Positions 34,380 to 42,765 of a DNA stretch of 64,000 bases are shown piece after piece. Positions within the stretch are counted from its first letter, which is position 1. Each line of letters opens with the position of its first letter. The DNA comes from Mesorhizobium sp. CU3. Lineage in GTDB: Bacteria > Pseudomonadota > Alphaproteobacteria > Rhizobiales > Rhizobiaceae. The notes under the pieces were generated by a model. That model saw only the letters and a list, made by a program, of their open reading frames with translations, was not told where the DNA came from and ran no database searches. The DNA is taken from assembly GCF_006442965.1 (NCBI RefSeq), contig NZ_VFWX01000025.1, forward strand, positions 1 to 64,000, given 5' to 3'. The position numbers were made by a program, and so were the translations under genes.

Positions 34380-35378
34380 GTGCGTCTGTTCCCGGCAATT
34401 GCATTTCTTGCAGTTCTTTTAGGACTTCAATTCGCCAAGGCTGATGATTTCGCCGACCGAAGGGCAATGGAGAAATCCGTGATTGACCTGTTCATGGCGG
34501 AGAAATTTGACGCACTCGATGCGATGGCTGACGAATTCCGAACCTCCCGCGAGAGAACCAGTAGCGGCATCTGGAAATTGACTGTCTTTTACGACAGTTT
34601 CAGTTCCACCGTACGGCTGGACGAAAAATCCTATGCCAAACTTGAGAACCTGGCATCGGCCTGGATAGATGCAAGGCCAAATTCAATTGCCGCCAAGTTG
34701 ACCTATGCGCAGCTTCTTAATGATCACGCCTGGGTTTTGCGAGGGGACGACTACTGGGCCAACCTGACCGAACAACAGCGTCGTGACTACATGCGATACC
34801 ACACGAGATTTCGCTACTATCTGATAGATATAAAGAATAAGACATCCGCTGACCCACAATGGTATGCTCTAATGAGCACAGCTGCCGTATATGAGGGATG
34901 GGACGACGAATCCATTGACGCTTTTATCTCTGAAGCAATCGATAAAGAACCATACTATTATCAAACTTACTTTAATTTATTCACGCATTACCAAAGTAAA
35001 TGGGGCGGAGAGCCATCCAAACTGAAAGATCTTATATTTAGAATAACCAACCACACGAAATCTCATGACGGTAAATCATTCATCGCTCGTGGATACTGGG
35101 TTGCCTCCAGATACGGCAAAGAGGTTGTAGAAAATCTCGGTCTGGAATGGACAGACATCAATTCGGGGTTTCGTGATCTTATCAAGCAATACCCGGATCA
35201 ATGGAACCTCAATGCTTATGCTAAATTCTCCTGCCTCGCGGAAGACCGGGTGAACTTCGCGATCGCTTACAGTCAAATCAAGGTTCGGCCGATCGTCGAG
35301 GCCTGGGACTATCCCGGTCAAAGTATAATCTGCGCAACCTGGGCGATGCATCCCGAGAGACATATCCAAGTGAAATAA
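34380..35378 (+). CDS. Secreted DUF4034-like protein
   Basis: 332 residues; GTG start at 34380 behind GGAGGAAGAA. Signal peptide MRLFPAIAFLAVLLGLQFAK, cleavage near AKA-DD. The mature part is helical with aromatic repeats (LLNDHAWVLRGDDYW, MSTAAVYEGWDDE, YYYQTYFNLFTHY, ARGYWVASRYG), fitting DUF4034/TPR-like domains in which W-x-x-R-G follows a 'yA...a' helix. Base composition is AT-richer than neighbours, suggesting recent acquisition, and a truncated gene sits just upstream. Probably periplasmic; function unknown. Confidence 0.7.
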   Translation: MRLFPAIAFLAVLLGLQFAKADDFADRRAMEKSVIDLFMAEKFDALDAMADEFRTSRERTSSGIWKLTVFYDSFSSTVRLDEKSYAKLENLASAWIDARPNSIAAKLTYAQLLNDHAWVLRGDDYWANLTEQQRRDYMRYHTRFRYYLIDIKNKTSADPQWYALMSTAAVYEGWDDESIDAFISEAIDKEPYYYQTYFNLFTHYQSKWGGEPSKLKDLIFRITNHTKSHDGKSFIARGYWVASRYGKEVVENLGLEWTDINSGFRDLIKQYPDQWNLNAYAKFSCLAEDRVNFAIAYSQIKVRPIVEAWDYPGQSIICATWAMHPERHIQVK

Positions 35379-35447
35379 CAGACCGATAGCTGCTGCCGGC
35401 GCAATGTGCAACGGGGCATGCGCCGGCCTCGCAAATAGGACGGCCAC

Positions 35448-36464
35448 TCACACTTCGAGCATGGCCTTGATGGCGCGGCGTTCGTCCATGGCGCGGTAGC
35501 CTTCGGCGACCTCAGCCAAGGGCAGCGTCAGGTCGAACACCTTGCCGGGCTTGATCCTGCCCTTCAGCACACGGTCCATCAGGTCGGGCAGGAAGCGGCG
35601 CACCGGCGCCGGGCCGCCCAGCATGCGCTTCTGGCCGAAGAACAGGCGCTGCCCGTCGAGGGATACGTCATGCGGCACGCCGACATAGCCGATGGTGCCG
35701 CCCGGGCGCGACACGGCCAGCGCCTGGTCGAAGGACTCGGCCGTGCCGACGCATTCGAGCACCGAGTCAGCGCCGACGCCCTTGGTCAACTGCTTGATCA
35801 GCGCGATGCCTTCCTCGCCGCGCTCGGCGACGATGTCGGTGGCGCCGAATTCGCGCGCCAGCTTCTGGCGGCTTTCATGACGGCTCATGGCGATGATGCG
35901 CTCGGCACCCATCTCCTTGGCTGCCAGCACGCCCATCAGCCCGACGGCGCCGTCGCCGACCACGACGACGGTCGATCCCTCGCGCACTTGCGCCGCGTCG
36001 GCCGCATACCAGCCGGTGCCTAGCACATCAGAAACGGCAAGCAGATCCGCGACCAGCTCGGCCGGCGGCATTTCCGCCGTCGCCACCAGCGTGCCGTCAG
36101 CCAACGGCACCCGCGCATAAGGCGCCTGCGCGCCCGACATGAATTCGCGCTGCTCGCAGGACGACTGGAAACCGAAGCGGCAATGCGGGCAGGTGTTGTC
36201 GGAGAGGCAGAACGAGCCGACGACGAACTGGCCGGGGCGGATGGTGCGCACCTCTGAGCCCACCTCGACGACAATGCCGCAATATTCATGGCCCATATGC
36301 TGCGGGGCATTCACCGGCTGCAGCCCGCGAAACGGCCACAGGTCCGAGCCGCAGATGCAGCTCGCCGACAGTTTGATGATGGCGTCGGTCGGCTTCAGGA
36401 TTTTTGGATCGGCGACTTCCTCGCAGCGTATGTCGCCAGGCTTGTGCAGAACGGTTGCAAGCAT
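35448..36464 (-). CDS. Zinc-dependent alcohol dehydrogenase family protein
   Basis: 338 residues of the medium-chain dehydrogenase/reductase superfamily. Catalytic zinc ligands are SCICGSD and the GHEYCGIVVEVG His/Glu pair; the structural zinc loop CPHCRFGFQSSCEQRE keeps three or four cysteines. The Rossmann motif VVVVGDGAVGLMG is near residue 165. It oxidises an alcohol or reduces an aldehyde with NAD(P). The upstream cupin gene ends 27 bases before its start, and both are divergent from a LysR gene, so they are probably one regulated operon. Confidence 0.9.
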   Translation of the reverse strand: MLATVLHKPGDIRCEEVADPKILKPTDAIIKLSASCICGSDLWPFRGLQPVNAPQHMGHEYCGIVVEVGSEVRTIRPGQFVVGSFCLSDNTCPHCRFGFQSSCEQREFMSGAQAPYARVPLADGTLVATAEMPPAELVADLLAVSDVLGTGWYAADAAQVREGSTVVVVGDGAVGLMGVLAAKEMGAERIIAMSRHESRQKLAREFGATDIVAERGEEGIALIKQLTKGVGADSVLECVGTAESFDQALAVSRPGGTIGYVGVPHDVSLDGQRLFFGQKRMLGGPAPVRRFLPDLMDRVLKGRIKPGKVFDLTLPLAEVAEGYRAMDERRAIKAMLEV

Positions 36465-36491
36465 CTTTTTCTCCTTGTCGGGATTGGATTG

Positions 36492-36887
36492 TCAGGCGCC
36501 GTAGTCGGCGTCGGAAACATGGTCCATCCAGTCGACGGTCTTGCCGTCCTTGACCTCCTGGACAGCGATATGGGTCATCGCGGTTTGCGGCGACGCGCCG
36601 TGCCAATGCTTCTCGCCCGGCGCGATCCAGACGACGTCGCCCGGCCTGATCTCCTCGACCCGGCCGCCGTCGCGCTGGACACGGCCGACGCCGGAGACGA
36701 CGATCAGCGTCTGTCCCAGCGGATGCGTGTGCCAGGCGGTGCGGGCGCCGGGCTCGAAGGTGACCTGCGCGCCCTGCACGCGCTGGGCGTCGAAGGGGTT
36801 GAACAGCGGATCGACCCGCACCGTGCCGGTGAACCAGTCTGCTGGCCCCTTGGCGGAAGGCCGGGTGCCGGCGCGAAGAATGTCCAT
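36492..36887 (-). CDS. Cupin protein of the (R)-mandelonitrile-lyase-like type
   Basis: 131 residues. One cupin barrel with WHTHPLGQTLIVVSG (metal His residues) and GDVVWIAPGEKHWHG, plus an N-terminal WFTGTVRVDPLF motif seen in small cupins annotated as carboxymuconolactone-linked or hydroxynitrile-lyase-like. AAGGAG lies 7 bases upstream of the ATG at 36887. It forms an operon with the downstream alcohol dehydrogenase. Reaction unknown. Confidence 0.8.
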   Translation of the reverse strand: MDILRAGTRPSAKGPADWFTGTVRVDPLFNPFDAQRVQGAQVTFEPGARTAWHTHPLGQTLIVVSGVGRVQRDGGRVEEIRPGDVVWIAPGEKHWHGASPQTAMTHIAVQEVKDGKTVDWMDHVSDADYGA

Positions 36888-37073
36888 GGGTAGTCTCCTT
36901 GAACTGCAGATGCGTTCGATGCGGCGCGGATCCGGCGGGTATGCATGCATGGCGGCAGCCCACCCTGCGGGAGTCGGGGACGACCGTTCCGACCTGCGCC
37001 AGGCGGCAGCCCGGCCCGAAGGCGCCAGTTGCGAGAAACATATTGCAGCGCGGCACATTCGATTAGGCCCAAT

Positions 37074-37096
37074 AATCCGCATGGACTTATCGGATT
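37074..37096. promoter_or_regulatory. LysR-type operator, AATCCG-N11-CGGATT
   Basis: A perfect 6-bp inverted repeat with an 11-base centre lies between the divergent cupin gene and LysR gene, 31 bases before the LysR ATG. It contains the T-N11-A pattern expected for LysR binding. The rest of the 240-base gap (36888-37126) shows nothing else clear. Confidence 0.6.
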
Positions 37097-37126
37097 GTGA
37101 TATGAATGACGACTGGAGGTGCCGCC

Positions 37127-38020
37127 ATGCTGCGCGACGACATGAAGGATCTGCTGTGGTTCGTGGCGGTCGCGCGCGAACGCAGCTTCACCAAGGCAGC
37201 GGCGCTGCTTGGAACCTCGCAATCGACACTGAGCTCGACGATCAAGCAATTGGAAGCGCGGCTCGGCGTGCGGCTGTTGACGCGTACGACGCGCTCCGTG
37301 GCGCCCACCGAAGCCGGCGAGCGGCTCTACCAGTCGCTTGCGCCCCGCTTCGAGGAGATCGAAGCCGACCTCGCCAGCCTGGTCGCCTTTCGCGACAAGC
37401 CGAGCGGCACCGTGCGCCTCACACTCTCCGACCATGCGTTGCGTTCGACCGTCTGGCCGAAGCTGGAGCCGGCGCTGCGCGACTATCCCGATCTGCGCGT
37501 CGAGCTCTACAGCGACAACGGCATGAAGAACATCGTCGAAGAGCGCTTCGACGCCGGCGTGCGGCTCGGCGAAAGCATCGACAAGGACATGATCGCGGTG
37601 CGGATTGGTCCGGACTGGCGCTTGGTGGCGGTCGCATCGCCGGACTATTTTGCCCGCCATGGCGTCCCGCAAACGCCGCAGGAGCTGGTCGGGCACACAT
37701 GCATCAACCTGCGGCTGACCACCGTCGGCGGACTATACGCCTGGGAGTTCGCCAGCGACGGTCGTGAGCTGCGCGTGCGGGTGGACGGCCAGCTGACCTT
37801 CAATTCGACCATCCCGATGATCGACGCGGCGCTCAGCGGTTACGGCATCTGCTATGTGCCGGAGAACCTCGTCAGCCTACACATCGCCGAGGGCAACCTA
37901 CGGCTTGTGCTCGACGACTGGAGCCCGCCCTTTGCCGGCTACCACCTCTACTATCCGAGCCGGCGCCAGATCTCGCCGGCGCTGGCGGTGATCGTGGAGG
38001 CGTTGCGGCATCGTGCTTGA
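37127..38020 (+). CDS. LysR-family transcriptional regulator
   Basis: 297 residues. Winged helix (DLLWFVAVARERSFTKAAALL, STLSSTIKQLEARLG) followed by the substrate-binding-like domain, with the family features LDDWSPPFAGYHLYYPSRRQ at the end. GGAGGT precedes the ATG at 37127 by 6 bases. It is divergent from the cupin-alcohol dehydrogenase operon, over an inverted repeat at 37074-37096, and so is its likely regulator. Confidence 0.9.
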   Translation: MLRDDMKDLLWFVAVARERSFTKAAALLGTSQSTLSSTIKQLEARLGVRLLTRTTRSVAPTEAGERLYQSLAPRFEEIEADLASLVAFRDKPSGTVRLTLSDHALRSTVWPKLEPALRDYPDLRVELYSDNGMKNIVEERFDAGVRLGESIDKDMIAVRIGPDWRLVAVASPDYFARHGVPQTPQELVGHTCINLRLTTVGGLYAWEFASDGRELRVRVDGQLTFNSTIPMIDAALSGYGICYVPENLVSLHIAEGNLRLVLDDWSPPFAGYHLYYPSRRQISPALAVIVEALRHRA

Positions 38021-38106
38021 AGCTGATCGAAGGAGTTCTTGACGCAAACAGCTTTCGCCATCAGCGAAACAGCAACTAAGACGACCAGCGCGACCGGCAC
38101 CGGTCT

Positions 38107-38322
38107 TCAGCCTTGAGCGGCACGCCTTTGCACCTGGCCAGTGTCTTCGTCGACGTCACCGTCTTGCGACCAGTTGGCCCGAACACGGTCGCTTGCTTCG
38201 AGATAGGCCATGTCGATCAAATAGGTCAGCAGCTTCTCGCCGTCGGCCTCGGTCCGCTGGCGCAGTTCCCGCAACATGCCTTGCGCGAACTTCAGGTTTC
38301 GTAGTTTGCTCGACCTGTCCAT
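38107..38322 (-). CDS. 71-residue conserved-looking hypothetical protein
   Basis: Starts MDRSSKLRNLKFAQGMLREL with AGGAG upstream, followed by helices (GEKLLTYLIDMAYLEASDRVR) and an acidic tail. The composition and strong start look like a real small cytoplasmic protein of the Rhizobiales kind. No domain name can be assigned. Confidence 0.6.
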   Translation of the reverse strand: MDRSSKLRNLKFAQGMLRELRQRTEADGEKLLTYLIDMAYLEASDRVRANWSQDGDVDEDTGQVQRRAAQG

Positions 38323-38567
38323 TCCGCGAAACTCCTAACCCGGCAAAAAGTTCAACAGCCGGCCTTGTTTGGTAAATCATTTGCTGCAGCCGCGCTGCCG
38401 CCGCCAGCTACAAGTGAATATTCTACAAATTTTTGCTCGAACGGCATCAATTGACAAATTTTCCGACCAAGCAAACATGGCACTCCGCATAATCCGCGGT
38501 CAGAATCTGCTTGTTCGTGACATTATGCTGTATTGTACTTCCCAGACAAGGGCGAGTAGGCAAGGCG
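38323..38567. other. AT-rich intergenic region, probable promoter of the nuclease gene
   Basis: 245 bases between divergent genes, visibly AT-richer than the surroundings. TTGACA at 38451-38456 is a good -35 candidate for the plus strand; the -10 would be near AACATG and is weak. No hairpin or small gene was recognised. Confidence 0.3.
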
Positions 38568-39503
38568 ATGGGCTGGAAGATTGCGGCGGCTTTTTTTCTT
38601 CTCAGCGCGGCTATGTGCGGACAGGCGCAGGCATGGGGCCAAGAAGGCCATGCGGTGGTCGCCGAAATTGCGCAGCACCGGCTGAACAAGGACGCCTATG
38701 AGGCAATCGAGCGCCTGCTGCGCACCCATTTGAAACTCGAGGAACCGGCGACCGTCTCTCTGGCCTCGGTGGCGAGTTGGGCCGACAACTACCGTTCCGC
38801 CCATAAGGAAACGTCGAACTGGCATTTCGTCGACATTCCGCTGGCGTCTAAGCCGGGCGACGCGAGCGCCGGCGCCACTGCTTATGATCCGGCGCGCGAC
38901 TGCAAGGACAATGCGAGTTTCGGCACCTGCCTGATGAAGGCGCTGCCGGCGCAGGAGAAGATTCTCGCCGACCTGACCAAGAGCGACGAGGAGCGCTGGA
39001 TGGCGCTGGCCTTCGTCATCCATCTGGTCGGCGACCTGTCGCAGCCGCTGCATTGCGTCGAGCGCATGGACGGCACCCAGGGCGACCAGGGCGGCAACGC
39101 GCTGACGGTGACCTTCAACGTCTACCGGCCCAAGCCCGACGGCTCGACCTATCGCGATCTCACCACCTTCCACGCGGTGTGGGATTCAAGCCTGATCCTG
39201 TTCAAATATTACGACTGGGGCAATGTGGCCTCGGACATCGAGACCGACATCATCCCGAACCTTCCGCCGCTGCCCGCCGCCGAACAGACGCCGGAAAAAT
39301 GGCTGGCCGAATGCCACGAAAGGGCCGAGGACGCCTACCGCGCGCTGCCCAAGGGCACGGTCATCAAATCCGACAATCCGCATGCGGTGATCCTCGACCA
39401 GGCTTATTTCGACCAGTTCTCGCCGGTGGCCGTCGAACAGCTGGCGCTCGGCGGCCTGCACTTGGCGGCCGTGCTCAACGAGACGCTGGCGACTGATAAG
39501 TAG
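38568..39503 (+). CDS. Secreted S1/P1 nuclease
   Basis: 311 residues. Signal peptide MGWKIAAAFFLLSAAMCGQA, with mature N-terminus AWGQEGHAVVAEIA; the Trp1 amino group and His bind the trinuclear zinc site. Further ligands lie in ASWADNYR, NWHFVDIPL, HLVGDLSQPLHCVER and FHAVWDSSLI. All zinc ligands of the S1/P1 family appear to be present. The enzyme degrades single-stranded RNA/DNA and 3'-nucleotides in the periplasm or outside the cell, probably for phosphate or nucleoside scavenging. Confidence 0.9.
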   Translation: MGWKIAAAFFLLSAAMCGQAQAWGQEGHAVVAEIAQHRLNKDAYEAIERLLRTHLKLEEPATVSLASVASWADNYRSAHKETSNWHFVDIPLASKPGDASAGATAYDPARDCKDNASFGTCLMKALPAQEKILADLTKSDEERWMALAFVIHLVGDLSQPLHCVERMDGTQGDQGGNALTVTFNVYRPKPDGSTYRDLTTFHAVWDSSLILFKYYDWGNVASDIETDIIPNLPPLPAAEQTPEKWLAECHERAEDAYRALPKGTVIKSDNPHAVILDQAYFDQFSPVAVEQLALGGLHLAAVLNETLATDK

Positions 39504-39577
39504 AAGTCAGCGGCGCACCGTCGAAACCAGGCAGGCACTGCCTGGACGATCGGCGGCGCGGATGCTTCCACTCAAGC

Positions 39578-39985
39578 TTACCCGGGCACATAGGCGACTT
39601 TCTCGCCATCTTCCTTGATGAATTCGCGCACGGGATTGTCGAGCAGATGCAGCACCGCCTCCGAGGGCCGGCAAAGCCGGGTTCCCTTGGGCGTCTCGAC
39701 GATCGGGCGATTGATGAGGATCGGATGCGCCAGCATGAAACCCACGAGTTCTTCGTCCGACCATTTGGCGTTGCCGAGATCGAGCTCGGCATAGGGCGTC
39801 CCCTTCTCGCGCAGCAGGCCGCGCACCGGGATTGCCATCGCGGCGATGAGCTCTTTCAGGTGATCGCGGCTTGGCGGCGTCTTCAGGTACTCGATCACGA
39901 CTGGCTCCTCGCCGCTGGCGCGGATCATCGCCAGCGTGTTGCGGGAGGTGCCGCAGGCCGGGTTATGATAGATGGTGACGGTCAT
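39578..39985 (-). CDS. arsC: Glutaredoxin-type arsenate reductase ArsC
   Basis: 135 residues. Active-site Cys in HNPACGTSRNT (residue 11), and the Arg in the LINRPIVETPKGTRLCRP segment that binds arsenate. It reduces As(V) to As(III) using glutathione and glutaredoxin. Its start overlaps the aqpS stop by 4 bases (ATGA), giving the order arsR-aqpS-arsC. In this operon type the arsenite leaves through the AqpS channel instead of an ArsB pump. Confidence 0.93.
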   Translation of the reverse strand: MTVTIYHNPACGTSRNTLAMIRASGEEPVVIEYLKTPPSRDHLKELIAAMAIPVRGLLREKGTPYAELDLGNAKWSDEELVGFMLAHPILINRPIVETPKGTRLCRPSEAVLHLLDNPVREFIKEDGEKVAYVPG

Positions 39986-40680
39986 GGCTGGGCCTTCGCT
40001 GGCTTAGACTGGAGAAGAGTTTGCGGCCGCAGCAGCCAACCCATGAGCATCATGGCGATCAGCGCACCCGCCAATTCGGCGCCGATGAAGCCCGGCAGGT
40101 CGACCGGCCTTATGCCTGAGAAGGTGTTGGTGAACGCGCGGGCCACTGCGACAGCCGGATTGGCGAACGAGGTAGAGGCCGTGAACCAATAGGCGGCCGT
40201 GATGTAGAGGCCGACTAGCCAGGGTACGGCCTTCAGCTCGAAACGGGCACCGGCGAGGATGACCGCGACGAGGCCGAACGTCGCGACCGCCTCGGAGAAC
40301 CACTGCGCCGGGCCGGCGCGGACTTTCATGGCCAAATCGAGCACCGGCAGCGAGAACATCAGATGCGCGGCAATCGTGCCGGCGATGCCGCCGGCAAATT
40401 GCGTGGCCAGATAGGGCGCAAGATCGCTGCGCGCGAGCGTCCTGTTCAGGCAAGAGACGAGCGACACGGCCGGATTGAAATGCGCGCCGGAGATCGGTCC
40501 CAGGATGGTGATCAGAACCACCAGCATGGCACCCGTCGCCAGCGTGTTGCCGAGCAGCACTAGGGCGATGTCGTGGGTGAGTGTCTCGGCCATGATGCCA
40601 GAGCCGACCACCGTCGCGACCAGCAGGCCGGTTCCCAGGGCCTCGGCAGCGATGCGCCGAGAAAGCGTGTAAGAGGTCAT
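39982..40680 (-). CDS. aqpS: Aquaglyceroporin of the arsenic operon (AqpS)
   Basis: 232 residues with six membrane helices and the two half-helix signatures HFNPAVSLV and FANPAVAVAR of the MIP family. In Sinorhizobium meliloti the equivalent gene lies between arsR and arsC and lets arsenite formed by ArsC flow out of the cell. The ATG at 40680 overlaps the arsR stop (ATGA); a TTG 6 bases upstream is less likely. The order here matches that precedent. Confidence 0.92.
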   Translation of the reverse strand: MTSYTLSRRIAAEALGTGLLVATVVGSGIMAETLTHDIALVLLGNTLATGAMLVVLITILGPISGAHFNPAVSLVSCLNRTLARSDLAPYLATQFAGGIAGTIAAHLMFSLPVLDLAMKVRAGPAQWFSEAVATFGLVAVILAGARFELKAVPWLVGLYITAAYWFTASTSFANPAVAVARAFTNTFSGIRPVDLPGFIGAELAGALIAMMLMGWLLRPQTLLQSKPAKAQP

Positions 40681-41027
40681 TGGCAACCACCGTCGCTAGG
40701 CTGACAGCAAGGTGCCGCCAGCGCCGGCACGCAGATCTCCGGGCGGCCCGAGCAGCAATCCTCCATCAGGAAGCGGATGAGGCCGGACAGCGCGTCGTAT
40801 TCGGCGCTGTAAACGATCGAGCGGGCATCTCGCCTGGTCGTCACGAGGCCGGCGCGTTCAAGCTCCTTGAGATGGAAGCTGACATTGGAGGGCGAGACCT
40901 CGACTTTCTCGGCCAGGGCTCCGGCGGCGATGCCGTCCGGTCCGGCGATGACTAGCAACCGCAGCAAGCGCAGCCGGGTTTCCTGCGACAGCGCGCCAAA
41001 GGCGATGAGGGCTTGACGTTCGTCCAT
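40677..41027 (-). CDS. arsR: ArsR-family repressor with C-terminal cysteine pairs
   Basis: 116 residues. Winged helix with LSQETRLRLLRLLV, then SPSNVSFHLKELERAGLVTTRRDARSIVY. The arsenite site of classical ArsR (ELCVCDL in helix 4) is absent. Instead cysteines cluster at the C-terminus (EDCCSG, EIC, APCCQ), as in the alternative As(III) sites of several alphaproteobacterial ArsRs. It starts the arsR-aqpS-arsC operon and faces a DUF6428 gene across an inverted repeat. Confidence 0.9.
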   Translation of the reverse strand: MDERQALIAFGALSQETRLRLLRLLVIAGPDGIAAGALAEKVEVSPSNVSFHLKELERAGLVTTRRDARSIVYSAEYDALSGLIRFLMEDCCSGRPEICVPALAAPCCQPSDGGCQ

Positions 41028-41055
41028 ATTTCAATAATCCTTGAAATGTTGAAAT
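41028..41055. promoter_or_regulatory. Probable ArsR operator
   Basis: ATTTCAA at 41028-41034 and TTGAAAT at 41041-41047 form a 7-bp inverted repeat with a 6-base centre. A second TTGAAAT lies at 41049-41055. The site fills the 42-base gap between the divergent arsR and DUF6428 starts, so one repressor could control both directions. Confidence 0.65.
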
Positions 41056-41069
41056 GAGGAATAGCCGAC

Positions 41070-41597
41070 ATGCTTTCCACTGACAACCGGAAAATCCTGC
41101 ATCCCCAGCCGACGGACCCCTTCGACCTGACAATCGGCGATCTGCTCGGAGCTCTAGCCGACCACAAGGAGCGGCCGCTCGTGTTCCGCTATGATGGCCG
41201 GCCGGTGAGGCCGGGCTATCACGTCACCGAGGTCAAGGCCGGGCATTTCTCGGGGCTGGATTGCGGAGCCAATCCCGAATCCTGGACGGAAATCTTCATC
41301 CAGCTGTGGGATGTCGACCAAGGCGGCCCGGTCCATATGCCGGCCGGCAGGTTCGCCGCCATCATCCGCAAGGTGACCGAGCATCTGGCGCTCGACCAGT
41401 CTGCCAAATTGACCTTCGAGGTCAGCGACGGCGTCCGGCCCATGGAACTGCACCGGGCAGGCATCCCCTCGCTCTGCGGCGAAGTCATCGAGGTCGAGCT
41501 GTCGCCAAGACCGGCGAGCTGCAAACCGCGCGACCGCTGGCTGGAGGAACAGAAGACCGTGACCGCGGCCTGCTGCGGCGCCAGCGGGTGCTGCTGA
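41070..41597 (+). CDS. DUF6428-like protein divergent from arsR
   Basis: 175 residues. The N-terminal IGDLLGALADHKERPLVFRYDG and YHVTEVKAGHFSGLDCG fit the DUF6428 pattern of small proteins found beside arsR. The C-terminus ends AACCGASGCC, two vicinal cysteine pairs able to bind As(III) or other thiophilic ions. The start sits 42 bases from the arsR start over the shared operator. A role in arsenic binding or sensing is inferred from context; function is not established. Confidence 0.72.
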   Translation: MLSTDNRKILHPQPTDPFDLTIGDLLGALADHKERPLVFRYDGRPVRPGYHVTEVKAGHFSGLDCGANPESWTEIFIQLWDVDQGGPVHMPAGRFAAIIRKVTEHLALDQSAKLTFEVSDGVRPMELHRAGIPSLCGEVIEVELSPRPASCKPRDRWLEEQKTVTAACCGASGCC

Positions 41598-41652
41598 GGC
41601 AATAGACCGCGCGCAAGAATGGTTCACCCGTTTCACGGAACCAGCGAAACGC

Positions 41653-41937
41653 CTATCCCTGCGGCGTAAGCCGGACCGCGTTGGCGTAAAGCTGAACGCC
41701 CAGGCGCTCGTTGCGTCGCCATCGCGCGACGGCGCGATAGGTGATCGCGTCGGCCGGAACGTCGAGCAGGAAGCGTTCCGGGATCAGCGCGTTCGGGTCG
41801 ACGCGCAATTCCGCGCCGTGCTCGTGCTGGTTCCTGACCGAGCAGGCGATCCTGACATTGTCGGCCACGATCGTCGCGTCCTTCAGCACGAATTCGCGTG
41901 CATGAAGGCGGCGTTCGACCTTGGGATAGCTGGTCAT
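41653..41937 (-). CDS. PilZ-like domain protein
   Basis: 94 residues with ERRLHAREF (the R-x-x-x-R c-di-GMP motif) and a degenerate second motif in VRNQHEHGAELRVD, where D/N-x-S-x-x-G is expected. The rest is beta-rich (FLLDVPADAITYRAVARWRRNERLGVQL), as in single-domain PilZ proteins. With the second motif imperfect, c-di-GMP binding is uncertain. It stands alone. Confidence 0.65.
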   Translation of the reverse strand: MTSYPKVERRLHAREFVLKDATIVADNVRIACSVRNQHEHGAELRVDPNALIPERFLLDVPADAITYRAVARWRRNERLGVQLYANAVRLTPQG

Positions 41938-42106
41938 GTCCTGCGCGATCCGGATGCTTTCAACAAGCTTTGACCTGCATGCAATAGCAGCCGCAGCTTT
42001 CGGTTCCGTTATCGATTTTCCGGCCGGCCGTTAAAATCAGCATACCCGTATATGCGTGAGAGGCGCGCCTGCCGCGAAACGCCCATCGTCGCGGCCTGGA
42101 TTGCGG

Positions 42107-42676
42107 TCAATCGGCCGTGACCCCGCTGGCCCGCAGCACCCAGCGGCGGCCGTCGCTGCGCAGATCGGTGAGCGAGAGCGGCTCGATGTCGATCTTCCAG
42201 ATCGAGGAGATGGGCGCGCCGAGAACGTGGACGATGGCGGCACGGATGAGGACGGGATGCGAAACCACGATGGTGTGACCGCTCTCGCCGGCAAGGCGTT
42301 CGATCAGCGCCGCGCCGCGTTGCGCAACGGCGGCGAGCGGCTCGCCGCCATGGGGCGCGGCCTCGGGGTCGGCGAACCAGGCCGCCATGCCGTCCGGATC
42401 CTCCGCCTGCACCGCCTCGAAGCTCTTGCCGGCCCAGCGGGCAAAATCCTGCTCGGCAAGCAGCGGCTCGACCGTCGCCTGGAGGCCGAGCGCCTCAGCC
42501 GTCTGGCGCGCGGCATGCGCCGAACTTACCCAGACGCGGTCGGCGCGGCGCAGCGATGCGGCAAGCGCGCGGGCGCGCTCGAGCGCCTGCGGCTCCAGCG
42601 CCTCGTCCTTCGGAAAGCGGCCCTTGCGCATGCCGGGCGTCGCCGCGCTTGCAATCATCGTCAGGCGTATCGGCAT
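42107..42676 (-). CDS. Histidine-phosphatase-family protein lacking the catalytic His
   Basis: 189 residues of the phosphoglycerate-mutase-like fold. The second catalytic region SHPVLIRAAIVHVLG is intact. The N-terminal strand, normally R-H-G or C-H-A-A-T in the cobalt-transport-linked branch, reads TMIASAATPGMRKG: the phospho-acceptor His is replaced by Ser. The protein may therefore be catalytically dead and act as a binding or regulatory partner. It is divergent from the riboswitch-controlled cbtBA genes, a common pairing in Rhizobiales. Fold assignment is solid; inactivity is inferred. Confidence 0.75.
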   Translation of the reverse strand: MPIRLTMIASAATPGMRKGRFPKDEALEPQALERARALAASLRRADRVWVSSAHAARQTAEALGLQATVEPLLAEQDFARWAGKSFEAVQAEDPDGMAAWFADPEAAPHGGEPLAAVAQRGAALIERLAGESGHTIVVSHPVLIRAAIVHVLGAPISSIWKIDIEPLSLTDLRSDGRRWVLRASGVTAD

Positions 42677-42765
42677 GAAAACCCTTGTGGCCTAGTCAAA
42701 ATCGGCCTCACGACGCCGTGCCGACCGCACATGTCGTTGACAGGCGAACGAAGTGCTGACAAGTG

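Noticed and set aside
39527..39546. CCAGGCAG-GCA-CTGCCTGG hairpin between the nuclease and arsC genes
   Set aside because: A perfect 8-bp stem, but no T run follows on either strand; kept only as a possible weak terminator.
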